Shown here: one piece after another, positions 1 through 7,323 of the stretch
Numbering within the stretch: position 1 is the first letter of the stretch
Layout: each line of letters starts with the position of its first letter
Source: Candidatus Methanolliviera sp. GoM_oil
GTDB taxonomy: Archaea; Halobacteriota; Methanoliparia; Methanoliparales; Methanoliparaceae
Direction: 5' to 3'
Length of the DNA stretch: 15,756 nt
Assembly: GCA_902158735.1 (NCBI GenBank)
Contig: CABGHG010000024.1
Coordinates: 1-15,756 of the forward strand
Translations under genes and position numbers: made by a program
Notes under the pieces: model-generated
The model's input: only the letters and a program-made list of their open reading frames with translations
Databases searched by the model: none
What the model was told of the DNA's origin: nothing

Positions 1-737
1 TTTTCTATCTTCTTCTCCCAATACTTTTCAGATCTTCTGTTCTTTACCTCAAAGAACTTTCCATCAATATTTACCGCTGTTTGTCTGCTTAGTCCTAAAT
101 CAAAAGCTTGGTATAATCCATTATCAATATATTCCTTCTCTATTGGTTCATCATAAATTATGATGATATAGAAGTCTCCGTCTTTAGATTTGGATTTTTC
201 AGAGAATATGGACACTTGTTTTACCTTTTTGCCCCTATCATCAAAAGTGAACTTTTTTGGTATATCAAACTCTAACGGAATATTATTGTATGAATGAGAG
301 AATTTGATTTTCCTATTTTTTATCTTGAATCCGCTCTGGTTGAAATCCATTGTAGTGAAATGCTTCTTACCTTTGAATTTTGGAGCTCTTGCAGATTTGT
401 CTCCATTTTTTCTCAATGTAAAGAAGGATCTGTAATCTGCATCTAATTTTTGTAAAACTCCTTGTAAAACCTTAGAATAGACCCATCTGTATTCTGGATA
501 TTTCTCTTTAGTTTTAGGAAGGTCATTTTGCTGGTCAATATAGCTTATATTCTTACTATTTTCATAAGAATCTTTTCTTTCAGCAAGCCCAAAATTATAG
601 ATAAGTCTGCATCTCTCTGATAATGCCCATAAGACTTCTTTTTGTTTATCAGTCGGAAATATTCTAATCTTTTGGGTTCGTTGAGCTACTTTCTTTTTTT
701 CTTCTCTATCCTCATTTTCCCTCTTGCGTTTCCACAT
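1..737 (-). CDS. tnpB: TnpB-family RNA-guided nuclease of an IS200/IS605-type element, N-terminal part (cut by window edge)
   Basis: Read on the minus strand from ATG at 737-735, this frame stays open for 245 codons to the left edge with no stop. Basic start MWKRKRENED, then KIRIFPTDKQKEVLW (residues 23-37), the usual N-terminal beginning of TnpB/OrfB proteins. RAPKFKGKKHFTTM (117-130) followed by NQSGFKIK (133-140) matches the conserved wedge-domain stretch. YQAFDLGLSRQTAVN (209-223) is the RuvC-I motif, with Asp213 as the expected catalytic aspartate. Known for the family: TnpB is an omega-RNA-guided DNA endonuclease. The RuvC-II/III motifs, zinc finger and omega-RNA would lie outside the window, so completeness cannot be judged. 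No tnpA is visible. The gene is AT-rich compared with the neighbouring operons, as expected of a transferred element. A weak TATA-like CTTTATG lies around 764-771 on this strand. Confidence 0.9.
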   Translation of the reverse strand, partial: MWKRKRENEDREEKKKVAQRTQKIRIFPTDKQKEVLWALSERCRLIYNFGLAERKDSYENSKNISYIDQQNDLPKTKEKYPEYRWVYSKVLQGVLQKLDADYRSFFTLRKNGDKSARAPKFKGKKHFTTMDFNQSGFKIKNRKIKFSHSYNNIPLEFDIPKKFTFDDRGKKVKQVSIFSEKSKSKDGDFYIIIIYDEPIEKEYIDNGLYQAFDLGLSRQTAVNIDGKFFEVKNRRSEKYWEKKIE

Positions 738-802
738 ATTTACACCACTATAATGAACCGATCTACACATAAAGTTTCCTATCCAACCCCAAATAGAGAT
801 GC

Positions 803-861
803 GCCAATTCATCCCTGCCTGCGGCAGGCAGGCCCTCCCTCATGGAAGGGGACTTCTTGGC
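803..861. repeat. Multi-hairpin element beside tnpB (possible transposon end)
   Basis: A perfect 9-bp inverted repeat, CCTGCCTGC / GCAGGCAGG with one central base, occupies 814-832. It abuts a second imperfect hairpin at 833-850 (CCCTCCC / GGAAGGG, one mismatch, TCAT loop). GCCAA at 803-807 and TTGGC at 857-861 can pair around both, giving a closed multi-branch fold. The block is GC-rich within AT-rich surroundings. IS200/IS605 ends carry subterminal palindromes recognised as single-stranded hairpins, and this lies on the 5' side of tnpB where the left end is expected, so a transposon end is a fair guess. A chromosomal palindromic repeat is the alternative. Confidence 0.45.
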
Positions 862-868
862 AAAAGAG

Positions 869-876
869 TTAAATAA
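869..876 (+). promoter_or_regulatory. Putative TATA box for the hexuloisomerase operon
   Basis: TTAAATAA preceded by the purine-rich stretch CAAAAGAG resembles an archaeal BRE/TATA element. A start about 26 nt downstream would fall near 898. That leaves a leader of roughly 28 nt containing the GAGGT ribosome binding site at 918-922 in front of the ATG at 926. Inferred by spacing only. Confidence 0.4.
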
Positions 877-925
877 TGGTGTGCTCAAAAATATCGGAAA
901 ATCGATTAGGTTTTCGTGAGGTAAG

Positions 926-1486
926 ATGTTGAGAGAAGAGCTGGAAGGTATATATCAGAAAGCCATGAGGGTCATCATTGGACAGATAGATAGTGCAATC
1001 GATTTGATTGACTCAAAGCAGGTAGAAGATCTGATGAACGCGATAAGAGATGCGGCTCGAATATACGTGATGGGTGCTGGAAGATCTGGTTTGACAGGGA
1101 AGGGATTTGCAATGAGGCTGATGCATCTCGGTTTCACCAGCTATGTCGTGGGGGAGACGACTACGCCCGCGATCTCCGACAAAGATCTCTTGATAGTAAT
1201 ATCGGATTCCGGAGGGCGGAGATCTTCGGTTGAGATGGCAGAGACGGCAAAGGATGGCGGCGCAAAGATTGCATCCATCACTTCTAATCAGGATTCTTTG
1301 CTTGGAAAGATCTCAGATCTGGTGGTGGTGATCCCCAAGGTGGAAAAATTCAGAGATCTTGCTCCGCTCGGCACGTTCTTTGAGGATACCACGATGATCT
1401 TCGCGGATGGTATCGTGGCTGAGTTGATGGCGATACTGAACGAAGATGAGGAAGACTTGAAGAAGAGACATACCAAGCTGGAATAG
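926..1486 (+). CDS. hxlB: 6-phospho-3-hexuloisomerase (SIS domain)
   Basis: A 186-residue SIS-domain protein of the usual length for archaeal PHI. It interconverts D-arabino-hex-3-ulose 6-phosphate and fructose 6-phosphate. In archaea lacking the oxidative pentose phosphate route, the ribulose monophosphate pathway run in reverse supplies ribulose 5-phosphate for nucleotides. Visible: GAGRSG at 50-55, the VVGETTTP stretch at 74-81, a phosphosugar loop VISDSGG at 91-97, the PHI-type LAPLGTFFED at 145-154 with the conserved Glu153, and the C-terminal RHTKLE. The loop differs from the common SGSGxT form. The ATG has GAGGT 8-4 bases upstream. The next gene starts 2 bp after the stop, so the two are probably cotranscribed. 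No hexulose-phosphate synthase is in the window. A related sugar-phosphate isomerase is the alternative. Confidence 0.88.
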   Translation: MLREELEGIYQKAMRVIIGQIDSAIDLIDSKQVEDLMNAIRDAARIYVMGAGRSGLTGKGFAMRLMHLGFTSYVVGETTTPAISDKDLLIVISDSGGRRSSVEMAETAKDGGAKIASITSNQDSLLGKISDLVVVIPKVEKFRDLAPLGTFFEDTTMIFADGIVAELMAILNEDEEDLKKRHTKLE

Positions 1487-1488
1487 AT

Positions 1489-2568
1489 ATGAATGATATT
1501 AAAAGAATTATACAGAGATTATCCAATAGCAACGGCATCTCCGGATATGAAGATTCTGTCAGAGAAGTTCTAAGGGGTGAGATCGGGAAATATGTCGATG
1601 AGATCAGAGAAGATGCACTTGGAAATTTAATAACCGTTAAAAATGCTCAAAATTCTTCGGAGTCTTTAGAATACTCCAAAAAAAAGGTTATGCTCGCCGC
1701 TCACATGGACGAGATAGGGTTGATGGCAAAATATATAGATGAAAAGGGGTTCATAAGATTTGTTGGGATTGGAGGATGGTTCGATCAATCGCTCTTAAAT
1801 ACGAGGGTGGTCTTACACGGTGAGAAGGGCCCCATCTTGGGTGTGATAGGTTCTAAGCCACCCCATCTGATGAAGAAGGAAGATGAGAAGAAGCCTATTA
1901 AGTTGGATGATATGTTCATCGATATAGGGGCAAAGAACGAGAAAGAAGTAGATGAAGCGGGGATAAAGAGAGGCACGCCGATAACGCTCGATATGGTGTC
2001 AAAAGATCTTTTAAATAATAGGATCACGGGAAAAGCCTTTGATAACAGAGCAGGGCTCACTGTCATGATCGAGGCGATGAAAAGGGTAAGAGCAAAATGC
2101 ACGATCTATGCTGTTGGAACGGTTCAGGAGGAGGTTGGGTTAAAAGGAGCAAGGACTTCCGCGTTCGGGCTCGATCCGGATCTTGCCCTTGCAATAGATA
2201 CTACCATTCCGGGAGATCATCCGGGAATCGAGAAGAAAGAATCTCCAATAGAGATAGATAAGGGTCCTGCTATAACCGTGGCAGATGCATCTGGAAGAGG
2301 ATTACTCGCGCCAAAAAAAGTTATTGAATGGCTCACAGAGACGGCAGAGGATAATAACATACCTTATCAGCTCGATGTCTCCGACGGAGGAACAACGGAT
2401 GCTACGGCAATTCATCTGACCAGGGCGGGCATTCCAAGCAGCGTGATAAGTATTCCGACGAGATATATACATTCACAGGTCGAAGTGCTGAGTTTAGATG
2501 ATATAAACAACTGTGCCGAATTAATCGCACGTTCATTGGAGAATATAGAAAGATATTTTAATGGATAA
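1489..2568 (+). CDS. M42-family metallo-aminopeptidase / endoglucanase-like hydrolase
   Basis: 359 residues, the usual length for M42 peptidases (TET-type aminopeptidases, also annotated as endoglucanase M or deblocking aminopeptidase). The di-metal site is complete: His72 in AAHMDEIG, Asp185 in AFDNRAG, Glu214/Glu215 in QEEVGLKG, Asp237 in AIDTT and His328 in RYIHSQVE. Members assemble as dodecameric tetrahedral shells that trim peptides in the cytosol. That would fit downstream of the proteasome, whose alpha subunit lies further along the window. No signal peptide is seen. The exact substrate (acidic, basic or hydrophobic N-terminal residues) cannot be told from sequence. A lysine- and serine-rich stretch at residues 51-66 looks like a variable loop. 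The ATG follows the hexuloisomerase stop by 2 bp with no strong ribosome binding site, suggesting translational coupling. Confidence 0.9.
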   Translation: MNDIKRIIQRLSNSNGISGYEDSVREVLRGEIGKYVDEIREDALGNLITVKNAQNSSESLEYSKKKVMLAAHMDEIGLMAKYIDEKGFIRFVGIGGWFDQSLLNTRVVLHGEKGPILGVIGSKPPHLMKKEDEKKPIKLDDMFIDIGAKNEKEVDEAGIKRGTPITLDMVSKDLLNNRITGKAFDNRAGLTVMIEAMKRVRAKCTIYAVGTVQEEVGLKGARTSAFGLDPDLALAIDTTIPGDHPGIEKKESPIEIDKGPAITVADASGRGLLAPKKVIEWLTETAEDNNIPYQLDVSDGGTTDATAIHLTRAGIPSSVISIPTRYIHSQVEVLSLDDINNCAELIARSLENIERYFNG

Positions 2569-2599
2569 TGAAGAATAGAAAAACGAGTGTGGACGACCC

Positions 2600-4069
2600 G
2601 TGGATAAAATACGCTTCTTAGATACGACGTTGAGAGATGGAGAACAGACGCCAGGGGTTTCTTTGATAGGGGAGGAGAAACTTCTCATCGCAAAGAATCT
2701 GGATGAATTAGGCGTTGATATTATAGAAGCTGGATCTGCGGTAGTTTCAAAAGGAGAAAGAGAAGGAATAAAAAGAATAGCAGATGAAGGGCTGAACGCG
2801 GAGATATGCACATATGCGAGACCCCTTCAGAAGGATATAGATTATGCACTCGAATGCAATGTCGATTCGATACATTTAGTCGTCCCCGTCTCGGATCTTC
2901 ATATAAGAAAGACAAATAAGAATGAAGATGAGATAAGGAAGATGACCGCAAAGGCGATACAATACGCAAACGATCATGGACTCATCGTGGAATTGAGCGG
3001 AGAGGATGCTTCGAGGGCAAATTTGGATTATCTGATCGATGTATTCAAAGAGGGCGAAGAACTTAAAGCGAATAGAGCATGTCTCTGCGATACCGTCGGC
3101 ATTTTAACCCCTGAAAGAACGAAAGAGATCTTCTCGAGACTCTCGACTGATGTAAAGATCCCTTTAAGCATTCATGCGCACGATGATTTTGGACTTGCAA
3201 CTGCAAATTCGATAACCGCGTTAAGGAATGGAGCATCCGAGGTCCACGTGGCAGTAAACGGCCTCGGCGAGAGGGCGGGAAATGCAAGCCTCGAGGAGGT
3301 GGCGGCAACTTTAAAATTCCTCTACGACCAGGAGATAGGTATAAAGACCGAACTCCTCTACAAGTTGTCCAGAATGGTCTCTAGGTTGACAGGGGTGGTT
3401 GTACCCCCAAATAAATCTATGATTGGCGGTAACGCATTCACACACGAGGCGGGAATCCATGTTCATGGAATAGCAACAGATCCATCCACTTATGAGCCGA
3501 TAAAACCGGAGATGGTAGGAAGAAAGAGGAAGATAATCGTCGGAAAGCACGCGGGAAGGACATCAGTGGCGATAGCTCTAAAAGACTTCGGGTTCGATGC
3601 CAATTCGGAACAGGTGGATGAGATATTAAGAAAGATAAAAGAGATAGGAGATAAAGGTAAAAAAGTAACGGACGGTGATCTCCTGGCGATAACGGAGAAT
3701 GTTCTCTCGATCGAGAGAGAACCGATGGTGAAGCTTGTGGAATACAACGTCGTGAGCGGTAGTAACGTTACCCCGACGGCATCTATAAGACTCTCGATCG
3801 ATAAAAAAGATATTATTGGTGCTGATGTCGGCATAGGTCCCGTGGATGCTGCCATAAACGCACTAAAAAAGATTATATCAGATGTTACGGATATAGCGTT
3901 GGACGAATATCATGTGGATGCGATAAGTGGGGGAACGGATGCATTGGTCGATGTCGATGTCAAACTGATCAAAGATGGCAGAAGTATCTCCACAAGTGGA
4001 GTCGATGTGGATATAATAAGGGCGTCGATAGAGGCAGTGATAGCAGGTGTCAATAGGTTATTGGAGTGA
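2600..4069 (+). CDS. cimA: (R)-citramalate synthase (LeuA/CimA family; 2-isopropylmalate synthase possible)
   Basis: 489 residues: an HMGL-like TIM barrel (about 1-270), linker, and C-terminal LeuA dimer/allosteric domain (about 376-489). Catalytic and metal features: FLDTTLRDGEQTPG at 6-19, SIHAHDDFGLATAN at 190-203 (His ligands), VNGLGERAGN at 219-228 and HEAGIHVHG at 282-290. The EAGSAVVSKGEREGIK run (43-58) and overall length recall the experimentally known Methanocaldococcus CimA, which condenses acetyl-CoA and pyruvate to citramalate, a threonine-independent route to 2-oxobutyrate and isoleucine. Its place directly before ilvB, ilvN and ilvC supports that role, though these genes equally lead to leucine. 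The start is GTG at 2600: an in-frame TAG at 2576 leaves no better upstream choice. Feedback inhibition through the C-terminal domain is expected from the family. Substrate choice is inference. Confidence 0.85.
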   Translation: MDKIRFLDTTLRDGEQTPGVSLIGEEKLLIAKNLDELGVDIIEAGSAVVSKGEREGIKRIADEGLNAEICTYARPLQKDIDYALECNVDSIHLVVPVSDLHIRKTNKNEDEIRKMTAKAIQYANDHGLIVELSGEDASRANLDYLIDVFKEGEELKANRACLCDTVGILTPERTKEIFSRLSTDVKIPLSIHAHDDFGLATANSITALRNGASEVHVAVNGLGERAGNASLEEVAATLKFLYDQEIGIKTELLYKLSRMVSRLTGVVVPPNKSMIGGNAFTHEAGIHVHGIATDPSTYEPIKPEMVGRKRKIIVGKHAGRTSVAIALKDFGFDANSEQVDEILRKIKEIGDKGKKVTDGDLLAITENVLSIEREPMVKLVEYNVVSGSNVTPTASIRLSIDKKDIIGADVGIGPVDAAINALKKIISDVTDIALDEYHVDAISGGTDALVDVDVKLIKDGRSISTSGVDVDIIRASIEAVIAGVNRLLE

Positions 4070-4074
4070 GGTTA

Positions 4075-5757
4075 ATGAAAAAAATTGGGACGGCAATAAT
4101 CTTAGAATCATTGATGGAGGAAGGCGTGGAAGTGGTCTTCGGCATTCCGGGCGGCGTTCTAATACCTCTCTATGACGAATTTTACGATTCTGAGATAAGG
4201 CATATACTCATGAGGCATGAGCAAGCCGCGGCACACGCGGCGGATGGATATGCAAGGGCAAGCGGTAGGGTTGGTGTATGTATCGCTACATCCGGGCCCG
4301 GAGCTACGAATCTGGTCACCGGCCTAGCCACAGCATATATGGACTCTATCCCGGTATTAGCATTGACGGGTCAGGTGCCGACGACGTTGATAGGAAACGA
4401 CGCATTTCAGGAGGCAAACATAACCGGGATAACTTTTTCGGTGACGAAGCACAACTACCTCGTAACGGATGTGAAAGAACTTCAAAATACGCTAAGAGAA
4501 GCTTTCTATATTGCTTCTACGGGAAGACCAGGCCCCGTGCTGGTAGACCTTCCAAAGGATGTGCAGACCGCAGAGACCGATTATAAGAAGGATATCAAGA
4601 TAAACCTGCCCGGATATAAACCAACTTATGGTGGGCACCCGAAGCAGATCAAGAGGGCGGCAGACCTGATCATAAGTGCCGAGAGACCCGTCATAATAGC
4701 GGGTGGGGGAACAATAATCTCCGGTGCAGATGAGGAATTAAGAGAGCTAGCAGAGTTGGTGATGATCCCTGTCACTACGACGCTCATGGGAAAAGGTGCT
4801 TTTCCGGAAGATCATCCGCTCTCATTGGGGATGCTCGGAATGCACGGCACCAGATATGCAAACTATTCCGTGATGAACTCCGATCTGGTCATCGCCGTTG
4901 GGGTGAGATTCAGTGATAGAGTGACCGGAAAGATAGAGAGCTTTGCTGCAGATGCAAAGATAATACATATTGATATAGATCCCGCGGAGATAGGGAAGAA
5001 CGTGAGGGTAGACCTTCCCATTGTGGGGGATGCAAAAAATATCCTCTCATCCATCATTAATACTATCAAGATTCAGATAAAGAAGGAGAAGACAAAGGAT
5101 TGGTTGGTGAAGGTAAAGAGATGGAGAGAAGAGTATCCTCTATCTTTTGAGGAATCTGGGGAGACAGTAAAACCACAGTATATAATAAAAGAGCTATATG
5201 AAGCCACGAAAGGAGAAGCGATAATAGTCACAGAGGTTGGACAGAATCAGATGTGGGCGGCTCAATATTATCTATGCAATCGTCCGAGGAGATTCATATC
5301 TTCCGGTGGACTCGGGACGATGGGATATGGCCTTCCAGCCGCCATCGGGGCAAAAGTCGCCAAACCAGATGAAATGGTATTTGATATATCAGGAGATGGG
5401 AGTTTCCAGATGAACTGCCAAGAACTTGCCACTGCGGTTCAAAATGATATTCCGGTGAAGGTGGCGATACTCAACAATGGCTACCTCGGAATGGTCAGGC
5501 AGTGGCAGGAATTATTTTATAATCGGAGATATTCCGGCACGAAGCTCGGGTATCTTCCCGATCTCGTCAAGTTCGCGGAGGCTTATGGGGCTTTCGGTAC
5601 GAGGGTGACGAGGAAGAGCGAGGTTAGATCGGCTATAGAAGAGGCTATAGAGACTGACAAGCCGGCGATAATAGATTTCAGGATAGAGGAGGAGGAGAAC
5701 GTATTCCCGATGGTTCCGGCCGGGGCGCCTCTAGATGAGATCATCGGAGGAAATTGA
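4075..5757 (+). CDS. ilvB: Acetolactate synthase (acetohydroxyacid synthase) large, catalytic subunit
   Basis: About 560 residues with the three-domain ThDP-enzyme layout. It makes 2-acetolactate (valine, leucine) or 2-aceto-2-hydroxybutyrate (isoleucine) from pyruvate. Numbered from ATG 4075: the activating glutamate is Glu49 in MRHEQAAAHAADGYARASG, followed by TSGPGATNLVTG; the ThDP/Mg motif begins with GDGSF near 440-444 and ends at NNGYLGM near 467-473. The C-terminus VFPMVPAGAPLDEII is typical of AHAS. A GTG at 4066 would add three residues and overlap cimA by 4 bp. I prefer ATG 4075 because GGAG (4063-4066) is then 8 nt upstream and the protein begins MKKIGTAIILESL. It lies 5 bp after cimA and 1 bp before ilvN, clearly in one operon. 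Confidence 0.95.
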   Translation: MKKIGTAIILESLMEEGVEVVFGIPGGVLIPLYDEFYDSEIRHILMRHEQAAAHAADGYARASGRVGVCIATSGPGATNLVTGLATAYMDSIPVLALTGQVPTTLIGNDAFQEANITGITFSVTKHNYLVTDVKELQNTLREAFYIASTGRPGPVLVDLPKDVQTAETDYKKDIKINLPGYKPTYGGHPKQIKRAADLIISAERPVIIAGGGTIISGADEELRELAELVMIPVTTTLMGKGAFPEDHPLSLGMLGMHGTRYANYSVMNSDLVIAVGVRFSDRVTGKIESFAADAKIIHIDIDPAEIGKNVRVDLPIVGDAKNILSSIINTIKIQIKKEKTKDWLVKVKRWREEYPLSFEESGETVKPQYIIKELYEATKGEAIIVTEVGQNQMWAAQYYLCNRPRRFISSGGLGTMGYGLPAAIGAKVAKPDEMVFDISGDGSFQMNCQELATAVQNDIPVKVAILNNGYLGMVRQWQELFYNRRYSGTKLGYLPDLVKFAEAYGAFGTRVTRKSEVRSAIEEAIETDKPAIIDFRIEEEENVFPMVPAGAPLDEIIGGN

Positions 5758-5758
5758 T

Positions 5759-6262
5759 ATGAAACATGTCTTGGCAGCCCTCGTGGAGAACAAACCGGGC
5801 GTTCTTTCAAGGATAATAAATCTCTTCAGCAGACGGGGTTTTAATATTGAGAGCGCCGCCGTCGGAGAGACGGAAGATCCAAGGATATCCAGATTGACGG
5901 TGGTAGTTGCGGGAGACGATAAAGTTTTGGAACAGGTTACGAAGCAGTTGAATAAGTTGATCGACGTCATAAAGGTGAGTGATCTATCTTCTGATGGTAT
6001 GGTGGGTAGAGGATTGGCATTGGTAAAAGTTTCCGTGGATAGGGAGACGATGGGGCAGATAATTGAGATTTCTGATATATTCAGAACCAAAATAATAGAT
6101 GTCTCTCCAAAATCGTTGATAATAGAGGTCACCGGAACTGATGAGAAGATAATGGCATTTATAGATCTCATGAGACGATTCGGGATCAAAGAGATGGCTC
6201 AAACTGGGTTGATCGCCCTTGCAAGAGGGGCAAAGGCAACAACAATAAAGAAGGAAGGTTAA
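5759..6262 (+). CDS. ilvN: Acetolactate synthase small, regulatory subunit
   Basis: 167 residues, normal for an archaeal or bacterial AHAS regulatory subunit. The N-terminal ACT domain (about 2-75) begins HVLAALVENKPGVLSRI and continues RRGFNIESAAVGETED. The C-terminal half carries ALVKVSVDRETMGQIIEISD and ends GLIALARGAK. It binds valine or a related effector and activates and tunes the catalytic subunit encoded just upstream. An ATG at 5735 would add eight residues inside ilvB. ATG 5759 is the better start: GGAGG at 5746-5750 sits 8 nt before it, it comes 1 bp after the ilvB stop, and MKHVLAALVENKPG is where the family begins. Confidence 0.94.
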   Translation: MKHVLAALVENKPGVLSRIINLFSRRGFNIESAAVGETEDPRISRLTVVVAGDDKVLEQVTKQLNKLIDVIKVSDLSSDGMVGRGLALVKVSVDRETMGQIIEISDIFRTKIIDVSPKSLIIEVTGTDEKIMAFIDLMRRFGIKEMAQTGLIALARGAKATTIKKEG

Positions 6263-6274
6263 AAAATAATTGAA

Positions 6275-6290
6275 AATTGGAGGTTTTTAA
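6275..6290 (+). promoter_or_regulatory. Strong ribosome binding site in an A/T-rich leader motif before ilvC
   Basis: AATTGGAGGTTTTTAA, with GGAGGT at 6279-6284 and 6 nt to the ilvC ATG. The same 16-nt pattern recurs before rpl15e (7329-7344, 14 of 16 identical), with a degenerate upstream copy at 7304-7319. Confidence 0.6.
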
Positions 6291-7283
6291 ATGGCAAAGA
6301 TATACTATGATAAGGATGTAAAATTGGACGTCTTTGAGGGAAAGACTATCGCCGTTGTAGGATACGGAAGTCAGGGAAGACATCAGGCGCTGAATATGAG
6401 GGATTCCGGACTGAACGTGATAATTGGACAGAGGGAAGGAAGATCATACAATATGGCAAAGAAAGATGGGTTTGATGTGTATTCAGTTAAAGATGCCACA
6501 AAGAAAGGTGATCTGATTATAATAACTGTACCGGATGAGACGCATGAGGCCATTTACGAGGAAGAGATAAGGGATAATCTATCAAAGGGCGATACCTTAG
6601 GGGTTTGTCATGCCTTTAGTTTGATATATGGTCTCATAAAACCCATTTCAGAGATAGATGTGGTGATGATTGCGCCGAAGGCTCCGGGGCCAACCGTGAG
6701 AAGCACATATAGGGAAGGTTTTGGTGTCCCATCAGCCGTCGCAGTATATCAAGATTACACGGGGGATGCGATGGAGAAAGCACTGGCATGGGGAAAGGGT
6801 ATTGGCTCTGGAAGGGTTGGTATGATTGAGACGACATTTAAGGAAGAGGTTGAGACCGATCTATTCGGTGAAATATCCGTTCTTTGCGGTGGAGTGGTGG
6901 AATTGATAAAATCAGGTTTCAATACGCTCGTCGAAGCAGGTTATCAACCAGAAATAGCTTATTTTGAGTGCTGCAACGAGCTTAAACTGATCGTGGATCT
7001 GATATATGAAGGTGGTCTTGAGAATATGTGGGATGCTGTAAGCAATACTGCCGAGTACGGGGGCAGGATATATGGGAAAGAGATAATAGGGGAAGAAGTG
7101 AAAGAGAATATGAGAGATATGCTACATTTTATAAGGACGGGGGGATATGGGAGAGACGTCATCATAGAACAGAGAACTAACATGAATCAGCTCAAGAGGT
7201 ATAGGGAACTGGAGAAAGACGAGTTGATAGAAGAAGTTGGAAGAAGATTGAGAGAGATGATGGTCAGCAAGAAGAGAGATTAA
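6291..7283 (+). CDS. ilvC: Ketol-acid reductoisomerase (class I)
   Basis: 330 residues, the class I (short) KARI length. It converts acetolactate and acetohydroxybutyrate to the 2,3-dihydroxy acids, with Mg2+ and NAD(P)H. The Rossmann motif VVGYGSQGRHQA is at 22-33. Catalytic residues: His107 in CHAFS, the metal ligands Asp190 and Glu194 in TDLFGE, Glu226 and Glu230 in YFECCNELKLI, and Ser251 in SNTAEYGG. The cofactor-selecting loop after beta strand 2, GQREGRSYNMAKK (46-58), looks one residue shorter than the common GLRxGSxSWxKA form, so NADH use or dual specificity is possible. It lies 28 bp after ilvN with its own strong ribosome binding site. It ends the branched-chain cluster; no dihydroxyacid dehydratase or aminotransferase is in the window. 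Confidence 0.96.
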   Translation: MAKIYYDKDVKLDVFEGKTIAVVGYGSQGRHQALNMRDSGLNVIIGQREGRSYNMAKKDGFDVYSVKDATKKGDLIIITVPDETHEAIYEEEIRDNLSKGDTLGVCHAFSLIYGLIKPISEIDVVMIAPKAPGPTVRSTYREGFGVPSAVAVYQDYTGDAMEKALAWGKGIGSGRVGMIETTFKEEVETDLFGEISVLCGGVVELIKSGFNTLVEAGYQPEIAYFECCNELKLIVDLIYEGGLENMWDAVSNTAEYGGRIYGKEIIGEEVKENMRDMLHFIRTGGYGRDVIIEQRTNMNQLKRYRELEKDELIEEVGRRLREMMVSKKRD

Positions 7284-7284
7284 A

Positions 7285-7304
7285 ATGTGTGCAAATGTGC
7301 GCAA
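7285..7304 (+). repeat. Tandem decamer in the ilvC/rpl15e gap (possible operator)
   Basis: Two adjacent copies, ATGTGTGCAA (7285-7294) and ATGTGCGCAA (7295-7304), differ at one base. They lie just after the ilvC stop, at the junction between the amino-acid genes and the ribosomal/exosome operon. Exact one-turn spacing could place two protein-binding half sites on the same DNA face. No binding protein is known to me. Confidence 0.4.
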
Positions 7305-7323
7305 ATCGAAGGTTTTTGAGCAC

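Noticed and set aside
642..872. A 76-codon plus-strand frame with a hydrophobic start between tnpB and the hexuloisomerase
   Set aside because: Most of it is antisense to the TnpB N-terminus, and the rest translates the GC-rich hairpins. No ribosome binding site or family features.
4278..4586. A 102-codon frame inside ilvB
   Set aside because: Lies wholly within the well-supported acetolactate synthase frame and is Arg/Gly/Ser-rich shadow sequence.
6259..6269. TTAAAAAATAA before ilvC as a TATA box
   Set aside because: A start 26 bases downstream would fall at the ATG and leave the strong GGAGGT unused, so cotranscription from upstream is more likely.
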